Shown piece after piece: positions 6,686-14,479 of a DNA stretch of 64,000 nucleotides (position 1 is its first letter; each line of letters starts with the position of its first letter). Origin of the DNA: a virus; the IMG/VR virus record IMGVR_UViG_3300032323_001214, positions 1-64,000 of that record. The stretch is one strand, 5' to 3'. The position numbers and the translations under genes are program-made. The notes under the pieces were generated by a model. That model worked only from the letters and a program-made list of their open reading frames with translations, made no database searches and was not told the DNA's origin.

Positions 6686-7372
6686 CTATTTATGCTTTAA
6701 CGGCGGGTCATTCTTAATTCTATGTGCATAATGTAAATCGAGTGACATTAGCATTACGGGACGTATAAAACGTTTTGGAATAATATTCTTAAATGCCTTA
6801 AATTTATAATTATCAATGTCTTCCTGACTATTGAATATCTTTTCAATTATGAAATCATACTTAACTGCAGGTATGGTTTTAGAAAATATATTTAATGCAT
6901 AGTCTTTTGCTTGTGATGATTCTGTAATTCTTAAAGCTTTTTTAGTGGCTTTTATAACTATAAAACCCTTAGTATATTGCTGACCTTCAAATTGTTCTAG
7001 CATCAACTTTTCAATAGAAAAGAAATCATCATGTGGGGATTTCCAGGAACTACTAGTTTTATACCATAATCCTACTACCCAATAGGGTAATACATCTTCT
7101 GCCTTTTTTCTATGCCAAGCAATTTCAATTTTGTATCCTACCATTATTTCATCTATTTCTCCATCAGTAAATCTAGCTGATACTACAAAATCTTTGGGAG
7201 AAACTTCTAAGAATAGTTGTCGTAACCAATCAGCAAACTTCTTAATATCTTCATAGTAATATATAGGGTTAGGAGCAATAGATTCATGTTCTACATATTG
7301 TATCAATATTTGATTAAAATGCTCAACGTCAGCTAAATCATTGGGGTCAAGCAATTTGTAGGTGGTAGTCAT
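6686..7372 (-). CDS. Hypothetical protein, possibly GNAT-related
   Basis: 228 aa, no signal peptide or membrane segment. It has alternating strands and helices, with a central stretch (EIDEIMVGYKIEIAW) and later GFIVIKATKKALRI that resemble the strands of a GNAT acyltransferase, but the acetyl-CoA pyrophosphate loop is not clear. The C-terminal third is basic. It is directly followed by a desaturase, the same arrangement as the GNAT-like gene at 9937-10509 next to desaturases, which suggests an acyl-handling role. I saw no clear promoter or strong ribosome-binding site before the ATG. Confidence 0.5.
   Translation of the reverse strand: MTTTYKLLDPNDLADVEHFNQILIQYVEHESIAPNPIYYYEDIKKFADWLRQLFLEVSPKDFVVSARFTDGEIDEIMVGYKIEIAWHRKKAEDVLPYWVVGLWYKTSSSWKSPHDDFFSIEKLMLEQFEGQQYTKGFIVIKATKKALRITESSQAKDYALNIFSKTIPAVKYDFIIEKIFNSQEDIDNYKFKAFKNIIPKRFIRPVMLMSLDLHYAHRIKNDPPLKHK
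6687..6694 (-). promoter_or_regulatory. Late promoter CATAAATA
   Basis: On the minus strand, 5-nt spacer to the desaturase ATG at 6681. It overlaps the end of the preceding gene. Confidence 0.7.
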
Positions 7373-7397
7373 ATTATTTTACAGTGTATAGTGGCAG

Positions 7398-7405
7398 TAT
7401 AAATA
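7398..7405 (+). promoter_or_regulatory. Late promoter TATAAATA
   Basis: Perfect TATAAATA on the plus strand, 4-nt spacer to the ATG of the Rieske oxygenase gene at 7410. Confidence 0.75.
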
Positions 7406-7409
7406 TTTA

Positions 7410-8246
7410 ATGTTTACATCTACCCCTAAAATATTTGCTCATGTATCATCTGTAAATAAAGGTAACTTTGTATTACCTGAAGTTATACTCAACAAAGCTG
7501 ACAACGGAGTAAACTTATTTCATAGATTTTGCCCACATAGAATGTATCCACTACATAATACCGGAGAACATGTAGAAAATATCGTATGTAAATTTCACAA
7601 CTTTGAATGGGATAAAGATGGTAATCCTTTAAATAATCCTAAAAAGTTAAAATGCGGAACCGCTGAAGTGGGACGATCCGGATTAGTATTTAAAGATTTT
7701 ATTGAACCTGATCATCAATGGGTAGATGATTTAGCAAAAGAAACAGAATTGGTGTATAGTCATTCTTTTCAAGGAGAAAGTAAAGGAAGCTGGCTATGGT
7801 TAATGGATGCTGAAGCAGATTTGTTACATTTATACAAAGGTGGTATACATCCTTTTTTATCTCAGCAAATAGAGCTAAATGATATTGTACTTGACCAGGG
7901 CGATGGATGGATACTTCAACATCACCCAAATGGCTGGTGGTTATATATATTCCCCTTTACTTTTGTAGAATACAGCAGACCAGGATGTGTTATGGTTAAT
8001 ACAGTTATACCTGATAATATAGATACTGAGTATGGATTTAAATGGATTACACAATTTTACTATAGCAAAGATATACATCCCAATACTCGTATGATATTTG
8101 AAACACTAGAAACTGTCTTTAAAGAAGATGTTGCTACAGCAGAATTACAAAAGGGAAATTACTTTCCGTTAACGAAGGCGATGAACCGATATGAGGATCA
8201 TTGCGTATATTTTGGCAATTGGGTTAAAAATAATAAATTAAAATAA
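7410..8246 (+). CDS. Rieske non-heme iron oxygenase
   Basis: 278 aa. The [2Fe-2S] Rieske motif is C41-P-H43 and C60-K-F-H63 with 16 residues between the pairs. The catalytic domain shows D137-x-x-H140 and H147 (DLLHLYKGGIH), and E239-D240 in FKEDVATAE, matching the mononuclear-iron 2-His-1-carboxylate site of ring-hydroxylating and related oxygenases. Typical alpha subunits exceed 350 aa, so this is a compact version. It would need host ferredoxin/reductase. It is the only plus-strand gene in this part of the block, its 3' end overlaps the convergent PP-loop gene by 9 nt, and a TATAAATA 4 nt before the ATG predicts a leaderless late mRNA. Confidence 0.8.
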   Translation: MFTSTPKIFAHVSSVNKGNFVLPEVILNKADNGVNLFHRFCPHRMYPLHNTGEHVENIVCKFHNFEWDKDGNPLNNPKKLKCGTAEVGRSGLVFKDFIEPDHQWVDDLAKETELVYSHSFQGESKGSWLWLMDAEADLLHLYKGGIHPFLSQQIELNDIVLDQGDGWILQHHPNGWWLYIFPFTFVEYSRPGCVMVNTVIPDNIDTEYGFKWITQFYYSKDIHPNTRMIFETLETVFKEDVATAELQKGNYFPLTKAMNRYEDHCVYFGNWVKNNKLK

Positions 8247-9158
8247 CTCAGTTAACTCATTGTAGGTGAACCAGTATTCGTTTCCTTCTCCTACTACTGC
8301 GGTCATATAATCTTGCATTTTATTAATATATTCTGGATATACTCCGGTAAAGTTATCCCCTTCATAACCTGTTAATTTATGTTTATATTTAATATCAGGC
8401 CATATCTCTGAATGTATGGGAGTTCTACTAGTCCAACAACTTAATTTGCCCGGTAATTTATCATTTAGTAAATCTTGTATTAATGGTAATTCATTAAATG
8501 CTTTAATCAGATTGGGGTTAAATTCATACCAATCACATACATTTGGTCTACCAATAGATTGTAGATACATAGATGAATTATGATTGGCTTCATTTAAAGG
8601 GAATATCCAATTAGATTTTTGGCTATAATCTCTTTGTAATACACGTGACCAATATGGTTCAGCATCTCCCATTACCGGTATGTTGTCTATATAATCAAAG
8701 AATTTTATATGAGGTAAACGTCCGGCTCTGATGCAACCGCTCTTTTGAAATACATCATATGCTTCAGCCTCAAAGAATTTTTCTAAATTAAAATCTATAA
8801 TTTTATAGGGAATATTTAAACATGTGGCAATTTCTACTGCTGATGTTACATCTCGGTGGTTTATGTTATTTTCATATTTGAAAATATATGTATTATGTGT
8901 TATCTTTAAATCTTTAAAAGTACGTACTACTACTTCGCTATCAATACCACCAGATAATAATACATCAAATGTACCCACATGGTAATCTCTCATCAACCTA
9001 GCGTTATTATACAATTCTTCTTTATAGGATTTTACAGGCTTGGTTATAGTTGAAGTGTTTATGTTTAATGTATAAACATCATCTTTGCTTTTACGTAATC
9101 CAAAAGGTACATCATTAAAGCTCCATGTTAACCAACCATTAAAGGTAGACATGCTCAT
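8238..9158 (-). CDS. Asparagine-synthase-like PP-loop amide ligase, paralogue 2
   Basis: 306 aa. P-loop SGGIDS at residues 69-74 preceded by the strand FDVLL, with the same layout as the gene at 3383-4306 and again no glutaminase domain. The N-terminus MSMSTFNGWLTWSFN is a short beta region in place of the missing amidotransferase domain. The enzyme should adenylate a carboxylate for attack by an amine. Start and upstream stop overlap by four bases (ATGA), so it is translationally coupled to the desaturase at 9155-9928. A second ATG two codons later is also possible. Confidence 0.68.
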   Translation of the reverse strand: MSMSTFNGWLTWSFNDVPFGLRKSKDDVYTLNINTSTITKPVKSYKEELYNNARLMRDYHVGTFDVLLSGGIDSEVVVRTFKDLKITHNTYIFKYENNINHRDVTSAVEIATCLNIPYKIIDFNLEKFFEAEAYDVFQKSGCIRAGRLPHIKFFDYIDNIPVMGDAEPYWSRVLQRDYSQKSNWIFPLNEANHNSSMYLQSIGRPNVCDWYEFNPNLIKAFNELPLIQDLLNDKLPGKLSCWTSRTPIHSEIWPDIKYKHKLTGYEGDNFTGVYPEYINKMQDYMTAVVGEGNEYWFTYNELTELF

Positions 9159-9928
9159 GTTGTCTTAATTAATTTAATAATGAGTCCGGATATATCTAAT
9201 TCCCACCATTGTTTTCTAAAGGTATAATCTCTAGGAAATCTATGATGATTGTTATGCCATGCTTCACCCCAACTAGGTATAGACCATAACCAATTATTTG
9301 ATGATTGGTCATTAAGATTATATGAACGATATCCACCTAACCAATTTGGTTTATGTCCTACATAGTTAACGACATTACTCATAAGTCCTGTAATTAATGC
9401 AGGGGTCCAATGAAGGAATATCATTAACCAAAAACCACCAATGGCAAACAATATTATACTATATAAAGCAATTATTGCAAAGTAATAACGATGTAGGAAC
9501 TGTTGGAATGTATCAGTCACTAATTTCCTCATTCTCCATTTAGTATCATTGTTTACTTCATTAACATAATCAAGTGAGAATATCTTTATACCTTTATATA
9601 AAGGGCTATGCGGGTCATCGGGTTTATCACTTTTTAAATGATGATTAATGTGAATTGCTACCCAAGCAAGTGGGCTTCCTGTGCCAGCAAAACATCCTAA
9701 TATTGAAAATAATTTAGTAAATAATGGGTTTGTTTTATAGCTACGATGTGTTAATTGTCTATGATATGTGACTACTATTCCTAAACATCCATACAAAAAA
9801 TAACCCAATAGAATTAATAATATTGCGTTTAATGATACTCCATATACAATAGTGGCAAGTATCGTTCCTATCAATGATAGTATCATAAAAGCTTGGGCGC
9901 CGCGGGTACTTGATGCTAGGTATTTCAT
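9155..9928 (-). CDS. Membrane fatty-acid desaturase, paralogue 2
   Basis: 257 aa from the ATG at 9928. The ATG at 9934 is rejected because its A is the last base of a GATAAATA promoter; using 9928 leaves a 5-nt spacer as at neighbouring genes. Histidine boxes: HRQLTH (about 56-61), HINHH (about 93-97) and WHNNHH near residue 223. Hydrophobic helices flank box one. It is transcribed together with the PP-loop gene that follows, so the acyl product and the amide ligase may act in one pathway. Confidence 0.86.
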   Translation of the reverse strand: MKYLASSTRGAQAFMILSLIGTILATIVYGVSLNAILLILLGYFLYGCLGIVVTYHRQLTHRSYKTNPLFTKLFSILGCFAGTGSPLAWVAIHINHHLKSDKPDDPHSPLYKGIKIFSLDYVNEVNNDTKWRMRKLVTDTFQQFLHRYYFAIIALYSIILFAIGGFWLMIFLHWTPALITGLMSNVVNYVGHKPNWLGGYRSYNLNDQSSNNWLWSIPSWGEAWHNNHHRFPRDYTFRKQWWELDISGLIIKLIKTT

Positions 9929-9933
9929 TAACA

Positions 9934-9941
9934 TATTTATC
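9934..9941 (-). promoter_or_regulatory. Late promoter GATAAATA
   Basis: Overlaps the first candidate ATG of the desaturase gene. The spacer to the second ATG (9928) is 5 nt. Confidence 0.6.
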
Positions 9942-10509
9942 TAAAATTAGGTCGCAACACTCTTTTTTTTATGATTACGTTATCTGGTTTTATTTCTTTG
10001 CCTAATAATTTCCAATATAAATCAACTGTTGGCTTGGTATTTGCAGGAACAATGTCTAATTGAATACAATCATATCTACCCGTCGTAATATATTTGTTTT
10101 TTCTATATTGACTCTCATAAACGGATGCAATTCTTTCACTAACAGAATAGTAATATTCGTAGTATTTCTTTGATTCCGCTATGTGGAAGGCTTCTTTAAT
10201 TAACAATCCTATTTCTTCTTGGTTAAAAGAAAAATATTTTGTAAACTTTGTGGTATATAATGCACTAATCACCCAGAATCTACCTCGGGTTTTGTTTTCC
10301 ATTAACACGATCCCTAACCAGCTAACTATTTTGCCATCTTCTATACAGCCTAATGCATAGTAATTATCATTCTCAATAAAATATTTTGTACAGATTTCTA
10401 TTAATGCTTCTTCTGACAGTGGTTTGGATCCGCCTACTCTGGGCCGTAGTTTGGCTATACCCAAACAATCAGCCAAATGAACATCACCTAATAATCTTTC
10501 TACTTTCAT
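9937..10509 (-). CDS. GNAT-like acyltransferase, probable
   Basis: 190 aa. The strand-helix order and segments such as YYALGCIEDGKIVSWLGIVL (strands 2-4) and a following helix (EEIGLLIKEAFHIAESKKY) fit the GNAT N-acyltransferase fold, although a textbook Q/R-x-x-G-x-G/A CoA loop is not evident. The C-terminus is basic. It lies between two desaturases and overlaps the upstream desaturase by four bases (ATGA type), indicating tight co-expression. A role in transferring an acyl chain to an amine is plausible but inferred from context. Confidence 0.5.
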   Translation of the reverse strand: MKVERLLGDVHLADCLGIAKLRPRVGGSKPLSEEALIEICTKYFIENDNYYALGCIEDGKIVSWLGIVLMENKTRGRFWVISALYTTKFTKYFSFNQEEIGLLIKEAFHIAESKKYYEYYYSVSERIASVYESQYRKNKYITTGRYDCIQLDIVPANTKPTVDLYWKLLGKEIKPDNVIIKKRVLRPNFR

Positions 10510-11267
10510 TTATTGCTTTTTAATAGTGAAATTATTAGTGACAGTGGGTCAAACTCAAATGATTTAACCTTAGTAGATATTCTGTCAGCGTGAGCATGGT
10601 GATTATTATGCCATGCATCCCCTAAAATAAATGGCCACAAATATATATTGTTTGTACTGTGGTCTCTAGTCTCATAGTTTCTGTGCCCGTACATATGAGC
10701 AAAGTAATTAAATGCTATTTGTGAGATACTTACTAAAAATACAGGTAATGCCCACATATAAAAAATTAAATTTACATTTATTAGTCCCAGCAATACTATA
10801 TATGTTGCTATTAATAGCATGTAATACTTATCTATATTAATATGTGCAGGTGTCAATAATTCTTTCACAATAAAATAGTTAATAGGTTTGGTGTCATCAT
10901 ATATTGGTCTAAAACCTATAAATTTAAAAGTGGTATAGTGAGGACTATGAGGGTCTTTTTCAGTATCGCTTGTCGCATGGTGTAATCTATGAATATAAAC
11001 CCAACCAATTGGACTTCCCCTACCTGCTAATACAGCAAATATAGTAAAGAACCATTTAACTACAGAATGTAATTTAAAGCTCTTATGACTATAATATCTA
11101 TGTAACATCATACTTACTCCAAAAATACTATAACAATAAAAGGTAACAATAGCAGTAATAGTGTATATCCAAGATATATCCACAAAAAACATACCAAATA
11201 ATATAGTCACTAAGGATAATATTTGTAGCATGAAAAGTGATTTAGGAGTAGCAGATAAATGTTTCAT
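10506..11267 (-). CDS. Membrane fatty-acid desaturase, paralogue 3
   Basis: 253 aa with all three histidine boxes: HRYYSH (near 57), HRLHH (near 93) followed by DTEKDPHSP, and WHNNHH near residue 218. Several hydrophobic helices are present before box one and in the middle, typical of the membrane FADS family. Gene ends overlap on both sides (four bases each), so it is an internal member of a polycistronic run from 12336 down to 8238. It probably acts on acyl-CoA, acyl-ACP or lipid acyl chains; regiospecificity cannot be told. Confidence 0.86.
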   Translation of the reverse strand: MKHLSATPKSLFMLQILSLVTILFGMFFVDISWIYTITAIVTFYCYSIFGVSMMLHRYYSHKSFKLHSVVKWFFTIFAVLAGRGSPIGWVYIHRLHHATSDTEKDPHSPHYTTFKFIGFRPIYDDTKPINYFIVKELLTPAHINIDKYYMLLIATYIVLLGLINVNLIFYMWALPVFLVSISQIAFNYFAHMYGHRNYETRDHSTNNIYLWPFILGDAWHNNHHAHADRISTKVKSFEFDPLSLIISLLKSNK

Positions 11268-11743
11268 AATGTAATTAACCCTTTGTGTATTAAGTGTGTT
11301 TTTATTGTGTCAAAAGTTATAAAATGATTAACATGTATGTTAAGCAAATATCTAGTATGAACAGTGGAGTTGTTCCTTACATTATGGGGTAATGCAGTGT
11401 TTATTAAACAAGGAACATCAGTAGAATAAGGTATGTCATATTCTATATTATCTATTATCATTTTTCCTATATACTCTGGTCGTTGTTCAGTCAATAATTG
11501 ATTTATTGCACAATTTCTTGTGTTATCTATATGGAACTTATACTCCCATTCAGGTGGGGTTTTATATACACCTACCTGCAGGTCTAAATCATAATAATCA
11601 CATATCATAAGGTTTAACTCTTTTGGAACAGTTGCACGAAACAACTGATTGAATGTTGTCTTATAATTTAAAGAATTATAAATTTCTTTTAATTCACTTA
11701 GACACACTGGTGATTCATTTAATAATATCCAACCTTTATTCAT
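11264..11743 (-). CDS. Small 2OG-Fe(II) oxygenase-like protein
   Basis: 159 aa. KFHIDN supplies His-x-Asp, and LPHNVRNN followed by TRYLLNI supplies the distal His and a possible 2OG-binding Arg, the same signature as the larger neighbour at 11749-12336. At 159 aa it covers only the core double-stranded beta-helix. It overlaps the following desaturase by four bases. Whether it is an enzyme or a catalytically silent partner of the neighbouring protein cannot be decided. Confidence 0.5.
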   Translation of the reverse strand: MNKGWILLNESPVCLSELKEIYNSLNYKTTFNQLFRATVPKELNLMICDYYDLDLQVGVYKTPPEWEYKFHIDNTRNCAINQLLTEQRPEYIGKMIIDNIEYDIPYSTDVPCLINTALPHNVRNNSTVHTRYLLNIHVNHFITFDTIKTHLIHKGLITL

Positions 11744-11748
11744 ATAAT

Positions 11749-12336
11749 TTACTTGCCTAATAATAGATCACTGGTATCTATAACGTCTTCTAATTTTCTA
11801 AAGAGAGTTTTATCTAGCGGCCATCTTACAGTAAACATAACTCTATACTCGTCTGAATCATTGCGCACACTATGTAGTATTGAGTTATTCATTACATATG
11901 GACGAATGACTTCTATTTCTTCTCCTATAAGTTTTAGTTTAGCCTGATCTTTAACTAGCCAAGCAGATAGATAACCATCAGGGGAAGTAGCGTATATATT
12001 ATCTTTTGGGGTATCATAATAACAGTGATATGTATTCTGTGTACCAATGATTGGAATATTAATACCAAACGGCGAGGTTGGATCAACACCGTCTATATGT
12101 GCCTCAAGTGATGTATGCGGTGGGGTAATATAATATCGAAATATTCTAATAGGAGCTTTGACTTTTGGCATAAGCCATGTCATAAATTTGGGACAATGCT
12201 CTGTCATATACGTAGCAGAGTACGAAAAAGCATGAGTACCGACCACTGCTTTATAATCTCGGTCTATTGCATTCAATAATTCAACTTGGATTTCTTCCAA
12301 ATTTGGAATAGTAAATGGTATAGCTAATTCATTCAT
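11749..12336 (-). CDS. 2OG-Fe(II) oxygenase-like protein
   Basis: 195 aa. The strand FRYYITPPHTSLEAHIDG carries the His-x-Asp pair, followed by GINIPIIG and later ILHSVRNDSDEYRVMFTVRW with the distal His and Arg. It is clearly paralogous to the plus-strand protein at 13348-13908 (RFYLTPP...PHIDG...GLNIPISG). It is the first gene of a six-gene minus-strand run and is read from a late promoter at 12342-12353 shared with the divergent GNAT gene. The spacer to the ATG is 5 or 9 nt, depending on which overlapping promoter copy is used, with no ribosome-binding site. Confidence 0.62.
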   Translation of the reverse strand: MNELAIPFTIPNLEEIQVELLNAIDRDYKAVVGTHAFSYSATYMTEHCPKFMTWLMPKVKAPIRIFRYYITPPHTSLEAHIDGVDPTSPFGINIPIIGTQNTYHCYYDTPKDNIYATSPDGYLSAWLVKDQAKLKLIGEEIEVIRPYVMNNSILHSVRNDSDEYRVMFTVRWPLDKTLFRKLEDVIDTSDLLLGK

Positions 12337-12345
12337 AGTTATATT

Positions 12346-12357
12346 TATTTATAAATA
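12346..12357. promoter_or_regulatory. Bidirectional late promoter (palindromic TATTTATAAATA)
   Basis: TATAAATA is present on the plus strand at 12350-12357 and on the minus strand at 12346-12353; the two share four bases of a palindrome. The plus copy lies 6 nt before the ATG at 12364. The minus copy lies 9 nt before the ATG at 12336, or 5 nt if the overlapping AATAAATA at 12342-12349 is used. Confidence 0.75.
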
Positions 12358-12363
12358 ATATCT

Positions 12364-12975
12364 ATGTATAATAAAACATACAATTCACTGAGCAAAAAAG
12401 AAAAAGATCATTTCTTTGAATATCTACAATCTATAAAAGCCACAAATACCCAAGCCTATACCAATATGTGGAATGATAATTGGATGAATGAGGTTCATAC
12501 GCTTCCCTATGTACTTGAAAAAACAGACAGATTTAACGAAATTAACGGTGAATTTCACATCATATACAATGATTCAGATATTGTCGCATGTGGTGGTGTA
12601 TATAGAAGTCACTTCAGCGAGTCAGTGGGTATAGGTGGTGTACGTACTTGGACTAACGACAAATATAGACACCAATCGTTGTTGCGTGATTTTTTGTTAC
12701 CACTGCACAAATCTTGGTGTATAGAACATAATATAAAAATGATTGTGTTGTCTTTTAATGAGTATAATAAGAATCTAATCCAGGTGTTTAAACGTAGAAG
12801 ATTTGGTGAACAAAAAGATCGGATCAACAGTAGACAACCTCATCATTTATTTTATAACGGAATGGGTGAACCAAAGTTTCCGGTTATAATTCAGCATACA
12901 AAACAATGGATAATTTATGAAAAATTAGATCCATCGTTTGACTTTGACTGGACTACCATCAAATGCAAACTCTAA
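12364..12975 (+). CDS. GNAT-family N-acyltransferase
   Basis: 203 aa. Central strand pair IVACGGVYR...VGIGGVRTW, then NDKYRHQSLLRDFLLPLH in the position of the CoA-binding loop and helix, and IKMIVLSFNEYNKNLIQVFKRRRF as the last strand and helix: a recognisable GNAT layout with R/H-Q-S replacing the usual Q-x-x-G-x-G. The acceptor is unknown. It starts the plus-strand run of the divergent pair and overlaps the next gene by 13 nt. A TATAAATA ends 6 nt before the ATG, so a leaderless mRNA is likely. Confidence 0.65.
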   Translation: MYNKTYNSLSKKEKDHFFEYLQSIKATNTQAYTNMWNDNWMNEVHTLPYVLEKTDRFNEINGEFHIIYNDSDIVACGGVYRSHFSESVGIGGVRTWTNDKYRHQSLLRDFLLPLHKSWCIEHNIKMIVLSFNEYNKNLIQVFKRRRFGEQKDRINSRQPHHLFYNGMGEPKFPVIIQHTKQWIIYEKLDPSFDFDWTTIKCKL

Positions 12976-13361
12976 AATATCATCATTTGTTAAATATATC
13001 TGTAAATCATTTTATAAAAAATATTGAGGTGATACCCAAATTACCTAAAAATACTGACATATTTGTATCTAAATGTGATACAAAATTATTTTTACATGAA
13101 GGTGTATATAGCAAACTCTCTGAATTAGATCGGTTATCTAGTCTAATGTTTTTTATGACACCCGAATCCGATAAAAAAAATATTCATGTTGATTATAAGA
13201 CAAACAACTTTACTTTGCTTAATGTTTTAAAGCCACACGGCATAGAAAATAAAAATACTGAAAAGGAAAAAATAGTGCTATCTATGGGATTCAAGAATCA
13301 TGCATACAGTACTATGAGAGAAATGCATTATAAAGGAGAGTTGCTAAATGGTGTTATATAA
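12963..13361 (+). CDS. Small 2OG-Fe(II) oxygenase-like protein
   Basis: 132 aa. NIHVDY gives His-x-Asp and LKPHGIEN followed by KIVLSMGF gives the distal His and last core strand, a minimal form of the same motif set as its neighbours. The candidate 2OG-binding Arg is not evident, so activity is doubtful. It overlaps both neighbours (13 and 14 nt), mirroring the short-plus-long pairing on the minus strand (11264 and 11749). Confidence 0.5.
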   Translation: MQTLKYHHLLNISVNHFIKNIEVIPKLPKNTDIFVSKCDTKLFLHEGVYSKLSELDRLSSLMFFMTPESDKKNIHVDYKTNNFTLLNVLKPHGIENKNTEKEKIVLSMGFKNHAYSTMREMHYKGELLNGVI

Positions 13362-13908
13362 AAAATTAAACGTTGACAACTTTGAACAAATGCGAGTAGA
13401 GTTAGAATTAGCAACAACTGACAGAGTTATACAAAATACAAGATACTGGGGAGAACCTTATAAATGGTTTAAAGAAAACGCACCAACGTTCTATAACTTT
13501 GTAGAAAGTAAAAGAAAAATTTCTACTAGATTTTGTAGATTTTATCTAACTCCCCCAAATAGTAGTCTGCAGCCACACATTGATGGCACCAGTTCTTATA
13601 GATCACCGATTGGATTAAATATCCCTATATCGGGTTATGAGGGTAGTACAATGGATTGGTATATTTGCCCGAATGATAATTTTGATGATGGACATCATGG
13701 ATTTGAAAATATCCCTGCTAGTAAAGTTATAGACTTTACTAAATTAGAAAAAATAGATTCAACTGTTATTGATTGTCCTACATTTGTTAGAACTGATGTT
13801 GTTCACGGGATCGATAATTACAAATATACTAATAGACTAGTACTAAGTATAAGATTTCCGTATACTAAAATATTTGGTCAAAAATTTGAAGATGTTTGGA
13901 AATTTTAA
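13348..13908 (+). CDS. 2OG-Fe(II) oxygenase-like protein
   Basis: 186 aa. RFYLTPPNSSLQPHIDG supplies His-x-Asp, followed by GLNIPISG; the distal part VVHGIDNYKYTNRLVLSIRF supplies the second His and an Arg. Paralogue of 11749-12336. AAAGGAG lies 9 nt upstream of the ATG inside the preceding gene. It ends just before a 10-bp inverted repeat that separates it from the convergent ahpD gene. Confidence 0.62.
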   Translation: MVLYKKLNVDNFEQMRVELELATTDRVIQNTRYWGEPYKWFKENAPTFYNFVESKRKISTRFCRFYLTPPNSSLQPHIDGTSSYRSPIGLNIPISGYEGSTMDWYICPNDNFDDGHHGFENIPASKVIDFTKLEKIDSTVIDCPTFVRTDVVHGIDNYKYTNRLVLSIRFPYTKIFGQKFEDVWKF

Positions 13909-13934
13909 TCATCATGGTTTGATTCATGATGATT
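13907..13934. terminator. Inverted repeat between convergent genes
   Basis: Perfect 10-bp repeat AATCATCATG/CATGATGATT with an 8-nt loop, between the converging stops at 13908 and 13940. It lacks strong T-runs, so termination in both directions is possible but not certain. Confidence 0.5.
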
Positions 13935-13939
13935 AATAA

Positions 13940-14479
13940 TTAAAGTGATATTTTGCCAACAGCATTAATGACTGATGCAATACGACCAATAGCCATCAAC
14001 TCTTGTGTGGTCATGCCTTCTTTCTTGAGTGTATCATAGTGTGCTTTCACACAGAAATGACACTTACCGATAATACTTGCAGCTAGTGAGTACATTTCAA
14101 ATTTCTTTTTAGATACACCACCGTGCGTAGCATAAGCATTCATCCGCAATCCTGCAGGTAGACCCTTCATACCTTCATCACCTGCCATTTCAACAAATGG
14201 ATACCAGATGTTGTTTTGTGCCATCAATGATGCCGCTGTCTTGGCCGCTTCACGTTCTTTTTCTGCGGTAAACAAAGGACTGTTGTGTTCGATCTCAAAT
14301 GCTAAACCTCCGTTACCGGCTGCAAGTGCTGATGCATATGCAATAGCATGTGTATCTACTGGATCTAACCCTGAACGATTGATAACTGCATCGATGTTTA
14401 GTTTAATGTCTTTGGAGTGATCTGGGATACTATCTTTTACAGATTGTACCCAATCACCATTAATGGTGATTGGTTGCAT
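13940..14479 (-). CDS. ahpD: AhpD-type alkylhydroperoxidase
   Basis: 179 aa, the normal AhpD length. The active site E128...C140-H-F-C143...H147 (GKCHFCVKAH) is intact. AhpD uses this Cys pair to reduce peroxiredoxin AhpC or peroxides directly. The gene starts on the last base of ahpC's stop, so the two are translated together, as in bacterial ahpC-ahpD operons. The GC-richer codon usage of this pair compared with the accessory block suggests a bacterial origin (by eye only). Confidence 0.88.
   Translation of the reverse strand: MQPITINGDWVQSVKDSIPDHSKDIKLNIDAVINRSGLDPVDTHAIAYASALAAGNGGLAFEIEHNSPLFTAEKEREAAKTAASLMAQNNIWYPFVEMAGDEGMKGLPAGLRMNAYATHGGVSKKKFEMYSLAASIIGKCHFCVKAHYDTLKKEGMTTQELMAIGRIASVINAVGKISL

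Noticed and set aside
11264-13361. Similarity between the end of the 11264 protein (LLNIHVNHFI) and the start of the 12963 protein (LLNISVNHFI)
   Set aside because: The match covers ten residues at non-equivalent places of the two proteins; not enough to propose an exchange or permutation.
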